Positions 53,273 through 64,000 are shown, counted from the first letter of the stretch. The stretch: 64,000 nucleotides of DNA from Hamiltosporidium tvaerminnensis (GCA_022605425.2 CM061249.1:1054001-1118000); one strand, 5' to 3'. The notes: generated by a model from the letters alone, not told the origin. Translations and numbers: made by a program.

Positions 53273-54573
53273 ATGCGCACAGTATGTTACTTCGTCAAAA
53301 AAAATACATTTTTATTCCATATATTCGTAGTCGTATGTCTATTCGAAAGAATTTTATCCAGACATTACAATATTGATGAATATAGAGACATCTTTGTAAA
53401 AAAGTCGCTGGATTTATATTATAAAAAAACGAAGGAGCTGGCATCGTGGCTTAGAGCTGTTGATTATACATTTCTATTCTGCTATGATAGCCAGATCAGA
53501 GCCTTTGCTAATGTATTATCAAATCATATACAAGCGAAATCCTCCAATAACTACGAAATTAATATTAATATACCAAATAGTAAGTCTACAAGAAATATAG
53601 AGCGTATAAAGCTAAAGTTATTTAGCATAAATCGAAAAATTAATGACATATGGTCTATATCTAGCATTAATTCTAAGAATAATTGTCAAAGGAGATACAA
53701 AGAAAATGTTATATTTTTGCTTGTAAAAATAAATTTAAAATAATTTTAGATAAGATATTTCGAATGCATAAATGCATAAGAGTTATTACGTGCAGATTCA
53801 ATAATTTAAATAACCATTTTGTTTCAATAGAAGATACTTGTAAAGGCATATTTAAGAAAACACCTAAGAAGTATCTAAGCTATTATATAGATATTTTGCT
53901 TAATTCGAAAAATGGTGTATGGATTAAGGTATTCAGTGAATTCGAAAATTTCGAAGAAAATATTGATAAAGATAAAATGATAGAAATTTTTAAAACTACT
54001 CAGCGCGAAATGTTATGTTTCTCGCATTTGAATTGCACATTATATATCATTGATAAGAGTGATTTAGCATTAGACGAAAGTACATACAGAAAGAAATTCT
54101 TAAAGAAAAGCATAAAAAATCGGTACAAGATCTCATTTCATTCTACACTGCCTAATATTAAGAATGAAACAACAGTATTTCTTTTAAGACAAACTTTCAA
54201 ATTTGAAACTTATTTTTTCGTAACAGAATTCGAATATTTATATTCAACGAAAAAGTCTGATGATTCAGAGTACAAATTTAAAATTTTACTAAAATTTTCT
54301 TCCTTTACATTTGAATTCCATTTTAATTGGTATGTTACTAAACATCCATTTAATAGGTTTAGGCCCGATTCTTTATATTACATTTATGTAATAGCAGGGA
54401 AATTTCCGATATACTTGAAGTTTCACCTAATTCAAAACGAAATTTATTTCAGAATAGAAAAATCAATCACTATAGTGCCTTCTTCGAATTGCGATTACAT
54501 CAGAAATCTCCAAAATCCCGATCGGGATTTTACATTACAGCAATTATTTTATTATTTGGAATTTAAAAGATAA
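53273..54573 (+). pseudogene. Paralogous-family protein, one frameshift (partner at 34,452-35,566)
   Basis: Two overlapping frames (53,273-53,743 and 53,683-54,573) together give about 420 residues. The first starts with a hydrophobic segment (FLFHIFVVVCLFERILS) that would act as a signal peptide or anchor, followed by YNIDEYRDIFVKKSLDLYYK. The second contains IKVFSEFENFEENIDKDKMI, then KFETYFFVTEFEYLYSTKKS and YKFKILLKFSSFTFEFHFNW. The same blocks occur in the same order in the copy at 34.4-35.6 kb. The frame change falls near 53,700-53,740 in an A-rich stretch. It may be a real mutation or a sequencing indel. No known domain was recognised. A lineage-specific, probably exported family is the best description. 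Confidence 0.65.
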
Positions 54574-55344
54574 AGATTCGGTTGAATTTAATATATTCCA
54601 TATATGAATACGGATATATTTCTCCATAATAGAAAACTTTTGAATAAATTTTTGTTTTGAATTTCTATTTAAAATTGCTTAATATTGGTTAAATTTCCTT
54701 TTATTCATGTTTCTAGTGTTCTTTTTTATGCATAGGCATATTCTTTGCTTATTATTATATCTAGATATTTCGGTTTAAAGATGATTGCAAATGAAAAAAG
54801 GTTTAGGACTAGACATTATAAATACTCCTTTTACTTTTGCTAGTGTATTTTCAAGTTCATGATTTTAATAACTTTTATCCAATCAAGTTACACAATTTGA
54901 ATAATTATATCCCAAAAGAATAATTCGATTTAGGTACTCCTTCTATATTTCATGCATGCGTTTGAATTTCTTTTGTAAATCAAATATAATTTTCGACATT
55001 TAGTATTTTAAATATTAAACTTTTTACATTTTCTATTGATTCAACTATTTGATTTACAAAAAATCATAAAAATGATGCATTTCGCAAAGGCTGGATATTT
55101 TAAGTTTTGTCTGTAGAATCGGACTTATTGATAAAATTTTTCGAAGTTTTTTGTCAAACAGAGGAATTTTTTTTTAGTATCCTTGAACTTGGTAAATAGA
55201 AATCCTTTAATTTCGTTCTTCAGTATAGATAAATGCATGTTGAAAAACAGAATATGATTGCTAATGTTTTTATGCTTACCCGGTTTTATTTTTACTATGC
55301 TATATTTACTGATCTTGGAGATAAAATAAAGGTATGAATCATCA
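54574..55344. other. AT-rich intergenic, nothing recognised
   Basis: No coding region above chance and no arrays. Confidence 0.5.
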
Positions 55345-55530
55345 ACGGTACTACAGCCCTGCACGAGCCTTTGCCCCCTTCTGTAATACCGACCACTGGT
55401 CTTTAAGTAGCTTTGTTTACTTTTTCAGGTTTAAAAACAAAGTGGTTTTAAAGGGTGGGTTGTCAGCACTACGCCTAGCCCGGAGGACTAGTCCCTTTTA
55501 CTCGCCACTTACGACAAGACGAGAATATTT
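55345..55530 (-). repeat. Dispersed repeat copy R-b (related to 8,699-8,893 plus)
   Basis: Read on the minus strand it contains TTGTCGTAAGTGGCGAGTAA, AAAGGGACTAGTCC, CCCTTTAAAACCAC and AAAGACCAGTGGTCGGTATT, in the same order as the plus-strand copy at 8.7 kb. Its GC content is well above the background. The plus-strand frame through it (55,334-55,654) runs across the repeat and out the other side and is not judged to be a gene. Confidence 0.65.
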
Positions 55531-55654
55531 CAAGCCAATTATGCTCCGGCATGGTGGAGACAAGGATAAAAATAGACAGGTATTAAGAAAAAAAGCTGAG
55601 ATAGATGCTCAATATGTGATAAAGCAAATAAAAAATCGCGAATTTAGATTTTAA

Positions 55655-56644
55655 AAAACAGCTTAGCAACCAGATGAAACATTTTTTAAACAGTAACTCA
55701 GTTTTTATTTTTTATCGTGGATTTTTATTTTAACTGTAATTTAGACATTTTAAGAAAAACTTTTTCTTCCTAAATTTTAATTCATCTAAAACCTTAAAAT
55801 TGAAAAAAAAGCTGCAATAATATAAAAAACACCTTGAGTGTAACATTTCTTCTCTTCCATTTTTTCAAACAAAATTTACGATGTTATATGTGCCACAAAA
55901 ATATCAAGTTTGTTTATAAATTTATAATTTCCCGTTAATTCTCACATACAGCGTTTGCTTGAAAGTTGTAGAAGCCAAGCGTACGTTATTATCAGAATGT
56001 CTTTGTTGCGAACTTAGAAACTTCATAACACCTCTGATTTACAGAATAATTTTAGGAAAAATAATCGCTTCTTTTCTGCAAAAATTTAATTGCAGGGATC
56101 TTCTAGAAATTTGCAAAAATTATTAAATTATATATTTTTTTCTGCTTTAACTGGTTTGAAATATCTAGAATCAGAAATTTCAAAATTCACTTTTTCTCAT
56201 TATATTTTCTGCTGTGTTTACCAAGGTCGATGTTAATTGAATGAAGAAGAAAAAACAATTTTTGTATTTTAAATATAGTTTAACCACAAAAAAACAGGAG
56301 TTCCTATGTGTAGTAACATCTCTCGAGGCACCTAGATTGAAAGTATCTTTGATAGAGACTGCTGTATCATCAAAATTAAAGGATTTTTTTAATCTGTGTA
56401 ACTAAAAAGTTCTTTCTTAAAGAGGAAAGGTTTATTACTTTGGTTCTTTTGTTACCGTTCTGCCACCATTTGGGTTTTCAAATAGAATATATTTTATATT
56501 TTATAAGAAAATCCCATAACGCATAATCATGTAGTAGAATACTCCACTATGCTTTGTTGATATTTTACTAAATGATTTTTTTTTCATTGTTCTGTAAAAA
56601 TAAATGAATTTGAGCAACGCAGGTCAAGAAACTTTTGATAACGA
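55655..56644. other. AT-rich intergenic, nothing recognised
   Basis: No coding region or repeat was assigned. Slightly GC-richer patches near 55,950-56,110 and 56,300-56,470 show no recognisable protein. Confidence 0.5.
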
Positions 56645-57240
56645 TATGCGAGATAAGAGTGAACACCAGAATAAAAACCGATGTCAAATTCGGAATAATA
56701 GACCTGAGATTCATATTTCATTATAGGTAGAAAGAAGATATTATACATTGAATTATTAATTGCTTCCCGAGATTCACTTAAAATGGTTGAAACAGAAAAC
56801 TTAATAAGTATGACTTGTGTGCCAATAAATTGGTTCTTATTTGTATGTATAATGTTAGAGATAATTTCTTATGTGATGGCATGGGACGGTATTTGATCAA
56901 AATACAGTAAATTATACTGCAAAATACTGCAAACACGAATGAATATAGAGATGTACATTCAATCAATAGTGCTTAAGAAGATTTTTGAAACAATTTTCTT
57001 TGATCGACGAAGAGGAGTTGAATCGAAACGAAATGCCGAAGAGAGTTTGAAAAGTTCAGAGATGGAAGTTATTGAGATATTTGAGGTGCACGAGGGGCCA
57101 ATACGTCCTTTAAGAATGTGTGTACCGAGGAAGATAGGGTTAAAATTTTTAAAAAAACCTAACCCTATTTCAGAAGGAGTAGTCACAATAGATAAACCGA
57201 TAGTACACATCAACAAAGAATTTAATTAGCAGAAAAAACG
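56645..57240 (+). mobile_element. Diverged 5'-truncated LINE fragment
   Basis: It begins with a frame reading RVNTRIKTDVKF, which corresponds to the endonuclease core RVDTRIKTDVKIR of the other copies. After frame changes it continues as MSYVMAWDGI, then MNIEMYIQSIVLKKIFETIF and FDRRRGVESKRNAEESL, matching the C-terminal block. The last open part (56,939-57,229) is only the relic of that block. Divergence from the 47 kb and 16 kb copies is much greater than between those two, so this is an older insertion. Confidence 0.8.
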
Positions 57241-57314
57241 TTTTGGTAAAATAGATAGAAGTACATAGTGTGTTTCAAGCAATATAATACCGCTTTGAAT
57301 CAATCTCATAATAT

Positions 57315-58655
57315 TTCGAGCAATATGACAATCCTTGCTATCGAAATAATAATTATTTTTCACAACAAAAAATTTAAAAAATAAAAGATAAACAGTACTT
57401 ACTATGGATTATTTAGAAATCATTTGTTCTACTTTAGCCTTCTGCAAATATTTAACATTTTTCGATAAGAGGAACTACGATATTCTCCTGTGATTCATTA
57501 ATTTTTTTTAAAAAAATATTCTCAGGTGAGACTCAGTACGCTCACCACCTCGAATTGCATTATTTTTCCAGACTTTAAATATATTTTCAATTGGATTAAG
57601 AAGTGAAGAGTAAAGAGGAGGGTGTTTTATTCGATACAAGGCAATTTCTTCATCATCATCCAATCCGCGATAGTGATGAATTCTCGCATTATTTATTACA
57701 AAGATAGGACTCAATATACATGCCATTAACAAATTTCATCTCCTAATAGATAATTTGGAGTCCTCTCCATTTACTGCCCTCTCATGAATCTTATGGTATA
57801 TTATACCATATTTATTTATCGCTGCGACAACCGAAATATTATAATTCAGGCTACAGTCACAAATAGGTACGCTAATTTCCCTCTCATATTACGACCTCTA
57901 CTGGAACGTGTTACTACCTCAAATCCAACTTCATCTAAAGAGACAAAGTTTTTGTCTTCGTAGGCAACCTCCAACTCACAAAAAATAGTTGTGTAATTGG
58001 TTCTGAGCTCAATTTTAGAAGGTGAATTTCTACGCCCAGGCACTAATAATACACGCTTTAGAGTATAATAGAACTCTCTTATTGCGCGATAAATTGTACT
58101 AGTTGACACATCAATATTAAACGTACTTTAGACACATTCTGCTAACCAATGCAGGGTTTTCGTACCCTTAAAATCCACATAAGTTTGTAAGCTCTCTTTT
58201 TTTCCAAAGGCAACTTTGAGCGCTTATCATCACCTCTTTTCTCGACAAATACCAGGCCGGTTTATAAATATCGTCAAATGATACTATTAACCGTTTGGTA
58301 ATTTATTCGATACATTGAGGTAATTGCAGACTAGAATGACCTTCCAATGTCTTTGCATTTATGCGTTCCCGATCGTATTGGAAACTATTTGTTTCCTCGG
58401 GTTGGAATGGGGGTTAGTAACGGCTTTTCGTTGCGTGATCCCATGTTTCAACAAGACACTTAAAACCCTTGTCCTTTTTACACTTTGTAAATACTGATGT
58501 CGCCTCGATTGAAACGCTATTTGTTCTCGTTGGTATTTTCATGAAAAAAAGTTTGACATGGGAGCCAATTTTTAATGAAATGAATTATTTTGCACATTTT
58601 TATTTGTTAAAAATAATTATTATATTCATTGCAAGGATAATTATATTGATCGAAA
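57315..58655 (-). mobile_element. Tc1/mariner (IS630-Tc1)-like element copy B, inactive
   Basis: Same family as 29.5-30.8 kb. The right terminal region contains up to four related units of ~20-23 bp (CGATCAATATAATTATCCTTG-like). The left one has at least two (CGAGCAATATGACAATCCTTG, then CTATCGAAATAATAATTATT). The minus-strand transposase is fragmented. The frame at 58,109-57,846 has STSTIYRAIREFYYTLKR (second helix-turn-helix) and FVSLDEVGFEVVTRSSRGR with the first catalytic Asp. The frame at 57,732-57,508 has FVINNARIHHYRGLDDDEEI, in which the second catalytic Asp is replaced by Asn (copy A keeps it), and LNPIENIFKVWKN with the third acidic residue. Earlier frames near 58,300 keep the N-terminal part. 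Confidence 0.82.
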
Positions 58656-59272
58656 AATTGTGATATTGATCGCAAGGATTATTATACTGATAGAAAAATC
58701 TTATATATTTGAGATTTGGTATACAGATCAGTGTTAATATTATTTTTACAATATAATTAAATTATTGTTGATTACAGCAAAATAAAAGGAATTTTGAGAT
58801 GACTTTAGCTATAAAATATTATTTTACAACAAAGTTAAATTATTGTTATGTATTGCAAACGAAAAAGAATTTTGAATTGAAAAAAGAATGACAGAAAAAT
58901 ACATTCAATTCTTTCTTAAAATATAAAAGTGAAATAAATTTCTATTTATCATATAAAATATTAAAATTTATTTTAATATTGAAATTATTTAGGTTGAATA
59001 TCGAGTCATATTTTTACCAAAAATTAAGTACAATAATTCCATTCTAAAAAACTTTAAAAAAAATGACGCTGATTATAAAAATAATCTCCGGATAGAATAA
59101 AGGTAACGAGAAATTGATTAATATAATTGAATATATCCTACTTTTGTGTTAAAATAATTATGTGTCACAAATAGAAAATATTTTTTATGAATATAATTAC
59201 TTCAGATTAAAAAGTCCTTGTTGTATTTATCTATATAAACATGAAATATTTATTTTATTTTAAAAACTAGAA
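58656..59272. other. AT-rich spacer, nothing seen
   Basis: AT-rich DNA between the mariner copy and the SINE-like copy S5. No coding frame was recognised. Confidence 0.5.
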
Positions 59273-59285
59273 TATAGATCGTAAA

Positions 59286-60014
59286 CTTTATTTAAAAATA
59301 TCACAGTTTTTTAAAACAGTGGCAAGTGTTATATTTATTTTCATGACATTAACGCGGTTCTAGGTTTAACATAAATAAACTCTACCCTAAAACTCCATCA
59401 GTACCCCCTGCGATACCTACGTCCCAAAGCCTTTGATCTAACAGGTGTGTAGAACCTAATTAATACGCGAGAAAGTTAACAGAAGTTAGTTAATGTCCGT
59501 TGCATCGAGTGTGATTGAAGGCCGAAGCCCCCCTCTCTAGGCTCTTTCAGGACTATGCAGCATTCCACTTATTCTATACTTCTGAACCCAATATACATCT
59601 AGCTAAGATATATTTCAGAGACTTGGATGAGGTTCCCCTAGACAGTGCAATGTCATACCAACAGATATAACCTGCTACTTAGCTTTCCCGGCTTTGAAGG
59701 GTTATATTTTTTAATCTCCCAGGCCCTAAATCTTCTAACCCGACTGAGCAAGAATAATTTATCATGTTTTTACATGGCAATTACCTACATAATCAACTGC
59801 GATCTTCAATCTAGTTAAATAAAAAACTACAAATAAATTTGTAGAAAAAGTTTCTCCATTTCTTAGACCTCTTCTCCTCCTACAAACTTCCTTCGAACAA
59901 CCGAAGATGCATTGTGGTTTTATTCCCATTAGAAATCCAAACAATGGTCTTTACATCAGTTTTACACACTCATTGCCAAGCAGAAATTTTTTTATGTGGT
60001 TATCTTCTCTTCAC
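59286..60014 (-). mobile_element. SINE-like element copy S5 with an imperfect 13 bp target-site duplication
   Basis: Full length on the minus strand, with the 3' end TTTTTAAATAAAG at 59,286 and the 5' end GTGAAGAGAAGATAACCAC at 60,014. The flanking repeats TATAGATCGTAAA (59,273-59,285) and TATAAATCGTAAA (60,015-60,027) match at 12 of 13 positions. The copy has more substitutions and small deletions than S1-S4, so it is of intermediate age, consistent with its slightly mutated duplication. Confidence 0.88.
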
Positions 60015-60027
60015 TATAAATCGTAAA

Positions 60028-60342
60028 AATACTCATTTATTTTTATATTATTATTTTTATATTATTAGATTTATTTCCTTAGAACTATTTTAGTTTAAAC
60101 CAGAATATTTATAGAATCTAAAATTTCGTCTATATACATAAAAATGTTTCTTTTATAACTTTATAGATATCAAGAAAAGTATAAGCTTATATAGTTTTGC
60201 GTAGAATCTTAAAAAAATACGATATTGAATTAGGTTACGAATTAAAATGAATATGTATAGAATATCAATGGAATAAAACATGTTTTAAAAACGGTTTATT
60301 ACGAATATTAAAAAAAATATTTTATTCTATATTTAGAATAAA
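60028..60342. other. AT-rich spacer, nothing seen
   Basis: No coding frame, repeat array or start-context motif was recognised before the ATG at 60,343. Confidence 0.5.
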
Positions 60343-61960
60343 ATGCCATATTTAGTAAATATGTTCGTTCTTAATTTATATTTTTTAAATTTCATCTTGG
60401 ACCTGTTTTATAAAAAACAATTGCTTGGTTTTATATATTTGCTGTGTTCTGTTCTAAGTAAAAAGAAAAAGAGAGTATTAAACAAAATACAAGAATCAAA
60501 AGAAGTTGATACATCATGTGACGATGAAAATACTACACATGTTGTATATTGCAATGTCTCTGAGTATTTGATAGAATATGCGATATATTATGAATCACGG
60601 CTAGAAGCGTTTTTCGAATATTCTAGGAACTTTATAAATAACAGCCACGAGGAATCAAATATAATTGCCGTTAAAAATATCCGTTATAGCATTGAAAAAG
60701 GCGAAAAAAATACTTTTCGGAACATGAATTATATGAAACCTATTATGCTAAGCGTCTAGGAATGATCGAAAATTATATATTAAAGTTATGCTTAGAGTTG
60801 GTACATTTCAACCATTGGGACCGAAATGAATGGTCAAAGTCTAAAAAGTTTTTAGAAGATTCACTTAAAGATTACCTTGTTAAATATCCGATAGATGTAG
60901 CATTAGGCGGTAAAATGCTGAGCCAAACACCAATAAACCCAAAAAGAAAAATGAAAGAAATTAACGAGATAATTAAAGCTATTTCAGAGAATAAAGAATT
61001 AGAAGAATTTATTTTTGTTCAATTTGCGCATTTTTATGTGTCCTTTTTTTACAGGTCAATACTGGAGTTCTTGGGTTTCCACCGCTTTCTCGTATTCTCG
61101 GTTCCAGTAAATTAAGTGAAGCACGTAAGGAGAATAAAAAATCGGAAGTGTATTTTAAATCAATTAGGAATATTTATTCTGCTAAAAAGTGGAATTTTGT
61201 GCAAAATTTGTTTGAGAACAACTACAAAGATATCGATGAACATAAAATGAATTTAATTAGGAGGAATGGATTGTTTGGATTCCGGAAATCTCTTTTTAGA
61301 GGGTTTAGGAATCCATTTGACAGGTTAAACCAGTCTATGTTGAGCATTTATTCTAGCCATTATTCATGGAATGTGTTAAATGATTCATTTACGAATTGCA
61401 TATTTCCAAGATTCAATATCTTTTTTAGTGAAACCGAAATGCCTACTTTTGATTTTTTAAATATGTCAAGGAGAATCAATATGACTGTTATTCTTCAATC
61501 AGAGCCCTCATTAGTGGTTTTCTTGGAATATTTCATCAAAAAAGTCGATGAAAAATATTTTTATAAAATCTTTGTTGCAAAAGATACATCTGAAAAGAAA
61601 TCTCAACTTAGAAAATTGATAGATGGTATTTTTAAAGCAATAAAAAAAATAGAGCCCTTAAATACAGAAATATCAATTGGTCTTTACAATACATTGATCA
61701 ATATTTCAGTTGATGTTCATATTACTTTTGTTTTATATAAATTAGATTCCAGACTCTTCCCGTTCTTGAAAAACGAATTATTGAAGAATATAAAATCCGA
61801 AAATTTAAAGCAGAAAGTAAAAAACGAAATATTTGGCAATTCTGAGATATTCAATGTTTTTTTCGATTTATACAAGACATGTTTCTTAGAATCGACGGAT
61901 ACATTAAAAACATTGAAGCATGTAAAAGAAGTCGAGTTTATAGATTTGCCTAATGAATAA
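60343..61960 (+). pseudogene. Broken gene in three frames, lineage-specific membrane-anchored or secreted protein
   Basis: Three consecutive plus-strand frames (60,343-60,759; 60,762-61,115; about 61,050-61,960) read as one protein of about 530 residues. The N-terminus is strongly hydrophobic (MPYLVNMFVLNLYFLNFILD, then LLGFIYLLCSVLS) followed by KKKKRV, suggesting a signal anchor. The later part is helical and charged (RKLIDGIFKAIKKIEPLNTE). The first break is near 60,750, where YYAKRLG joins the second frame. The second is near 61,050 in a T-rich run, where GVLGFPPLSRILGSSKLSEA leads into the third frame. The family was not recognised. The layout loosely resembles the 34 kb/53 kb family (hydrophobic start, IFK-type block, Phe-rich end), but no firm residue match was found. 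Confidence 0.55.
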
Positions 61961-63099
61961 AAATTATCATTTTCTTAAATTTTAATATTAATATTGTTTT
62001 TTGATTTGTAATTTCTGCATTCAAATTCGATAACGTAGTTTTAAAATATTTAATTGCAAAAAATATTCATTTTCTTCTCTATAAAATGGTAAATTTATAT
62101 TTGGTTTTAAAACACAATTAATTTCAGCAATTAATACGAATTACAGAAATATTATAGATTATAGAAGGATATAATACCTCATTTAAATTATGATCATACA
62201 ACTCAAATTTTCGTAGAATTGTTTTCTAAAGAACATGATAATTTGTTTATCCGTAAGCTTTCCACATTACAAAAGAAATTATCTATTAGTGCCATAACTA
62301 TTTGATAGCTGTTTTCTACACGAATATATTTTCATCTTTTCTTTTAATCTGTTTTTTTTCTAGTTCCTTGACATATATTCTTTACAATTCAACAAAACAC
62401 GGGTAAGCAGACAAAAATTAATAAGATATGAAAAGTTCCTCAAATCATTGAGTGTGTTTATTACACGGAAACCATAGAAGCTTATTTTTAGAAACTAAAA
62501 TAGTCTATGTGTGAAAATCAATATTATTACAAGAAAATTTTTGTCAATAGAATGAAAATTATCAGTGTTAGATGGTATTAAATATTCTTTTTCTAATCAT
62601 TCTATCAAAATATTCAATTCTTACTTTTCTAAAAAAACGTTGTGAAGTCTTTTCTGATAAAAATGTAAACTACTTCATACATTTTTCTTGTTTCTAAACT
62701 ATTCTTGTCTTCCAATAAAATCTACTGAATTGAATTTTAGATTAGATTTAAGCATATTTTCGTTTTACGGTACCCCTTTATGAGAGTGTATGTTTTGCTA
62801 TATTGCACTCGCAGGGTCTCGATAACGACTTTATTTCCTCTACACGTGTCCTCAGCTGTCTTACCAAACCTCCCCAGTTCATTTGTAATTACCCATCTCT
62901 GCGCGCATTTTTATTATAAACGAACCAATAAAAATGATATGCATTGAATATGTAACGACAATTAAGATTGCCGCTAAATGAAAATTACTGACTATTGTTT
63001 CTATGTAGTTTTATTGATGGTTTACATAAGTAACTCGCGACTTTAACTTAGTTCTGATTAAAATTCTTTTTTTGTTGAGGGTTTATCTTTTTAATATCG
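61961..63099. other. Intergenic, nothing recognised
   Basis: Mostly AT-rich. GC rises from about 62,760 toward the transposase remnant, and this part may belong to the same element. Terminal inverted repeats could not be defined. Confidence 0.45.
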
Positions 63100-63930
63100 C
63101 TCCAGGATGAATGTGGAACGTCGCATGAATCTTTGGTTTTTGCATCATTTTAGAAAAAGTTTATTTCGGATCTATAGGTATGTTGTGTGTTTTAAGGACT
63201 TGTATGAATTTCGAGTGGTTATAAGTGTCTTAAGTGCAAGTCTTTTATTAAATTGTATAAACGGCATGAGTTTCTTGATGAGTTTTCGCATCAAAAAGGT
63301 TTCCTCTCATCATGGGAAACAGAGGAACAGGTGTATCTCATGGTTTAGTAAAGTCGATTGTGAATTGTGGAAATCTTTTAAATGCCTAAGTTATTTTGCG
63401 TGATAAGAATCAGATTTAAGTGATATATGAACTGTGTCAGTCAAGTGAATAATTTGTGTGTAACCAGGTTAGTTTTTTGTTTAAGTGTTTGAAAATATTT
63501 ATGAACGAGACTTCCACTAGGATTCGTCGTGAAAGAAATGTAGTTGTGCTTGATTAAAGCGAGTTTGGAAAGAAAAGCGCATACAAACTAAGCGGATTAA
63601 GTATTAATTAGTGTTTGTTGACATGGAGAAGATATCTAACAATTTATATCTTCTAGTTGTCGAATTGATGGATAAGAAGACTCTTTTAAGGATATTAAGG
63701 CAACGATTAGATCAGTAAACATTTATCGTTTTGGATCGCTGGGACTTATTCTCCTCTAAAAGATAAAACCTGTCATCATTTCAAAGTCAACCATACCTTT
63801 GAATTAAAAACTCAAGAATAATGTGCATAGAAACGCAATAGAAGGAATATGGTGTGCCATTAAAAAGGAAAAGCCCAATCGAGTTGTTACTAACTAGCTC
63901 GAAGCCTAACTCGCAGTGTATTAATAGCTA
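63100..63930 (+). mobile_element. Decayed Merlin/IS1016-like DDE transposase
   Basis: Plus-strand fragments in shifting frames follow the IS1016/Merlin order. CLKCKSFIKL near 63,227 recalls the N-terminal zinc-binding region. RRERNVVVLD*SEFGKKSAYK near 63,531-63,590 corresponds to the VEIDESKFGKRKY-type block with the first catalytic Asp; a stop replaces the residue after it. LYLLVVELMDKKTLLRILRQ and TFIVLDRWDLF near 63,645-63,755 contain the second Asp. CHHFKVNHTFEL and HRNAIEGIWCAIKK near 63,770-63,880 contain the IEG-W block with the third acidic residue. Many stops are present, so it is dead. The element may run past the window edge. Merlin elements are rare in fungi-related genomes but reported in some parasites. 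The assignment rests on motif order recalled from the family. Confidence 0.7.
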
Positions 63931-64000
63931 TATATTTTCTAATAATGACAATCTTATGAAAACAACCATTAGGGAAATATAAAAGAATTTACCCTCCCCC

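Noticed and set aside
55334-55654. 106-residue plus-strand frame
   Set aside because: Runs through the dispersed repeat R-b, which is oriented the other way, and has no recognisable domain.
61040-61055. 3' splice site-like T-run plus ACAG in the broken gene at 60.3-62.0 kb
   Set aside because: No convincing 5' splice site or branch sequence was found nearby. A frameshift in a T-run is simpler.
63107-63403. 98-residue frame as an independent gene
   Set aside because: It lies in the N-terminal part of the decayed Merlin-like transposase. Its composition does not stand apart and it lacks a start context.

Overview
The window looks like nuclear DNA from a microsporidian-type eukaryote. It is very AT-rich, no intron is needed in any gene (including a 7.6 kb one), and several start codons sit a few bases behind a CCC or GGG motif, as at the Mot1 and QTRT2-like genes. 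The proteins are diverged or shortened, and the rest is repeats and decaying transposons. That placement is inference. The transposon load suggests one of the expanded, repeat-rich microsporidian genomes (Hamiltosporidium- or Edhazardia-like), but the genus cannot be read from the sequence.

Layout. 0.2-0.7 kb: 3' end of a LINE. 0.7-1.4 kb: a shortened QTRT2-like gene. 1.7-2.4 kb: a ~725 bp SINE-like element. 2.5-10.3 kb: AT-rich DNA with tandem arrays, a small Cys-rich gene with a broken downstream part, and old dispersed repeats. 10.3-19.0 kb is the main gene block: an RNF121-like membrane RING protein, two paralogous secreted coiled-coil proteins, a LINE 3' fragment and a bZIP protein with an AP-1/Gcn4-type site just upstream of it. 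19.8-28.4 kb: a very enlarged Mot1/BTAF1 (SNF2) gene inside a domain full of GGGTGTTA-type repeats, coding and non-coding alike. 28.4-39.4 kb: a long inverted repeat, SINE-like copies, a Tc1/mariner-like element and a degraded member of a paralogous family. 39.4-45.7 kb: no recognisable gene. 45.7-46.9 kb: a broken OLA1/YchF gene. 47.06-50.86 kb: an almost complete R2/R4/Dong-type LINE with several disabling changes, next to SINE-like copies. 53.3-64 kb: a second member of the paralogous family, a diverged LINE fragment, a second mariner copy, another SINE-like copy, a broken three-frame gene and a Merlin/IS1016-like transposase remnant at the right edge.

Most striking is a LINE/SINE-like pair. 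Six copies of a structured, apparently non-coding ~725 bp element are present. Four have 12-13 bp target-site duplications, one of these copies is 5'-truncated, and the element's end resembles that of the LINE. The best LINE copy is itself bounded by a 13 bp duplication. The simplest reading is a short element moved in trans by the LINE machinery. The second striking theme is the GGGTGTTA satellite, which has grown inside the Mot1 reading frame in both orientations and also occurs in the OLA1 pseudogene region.
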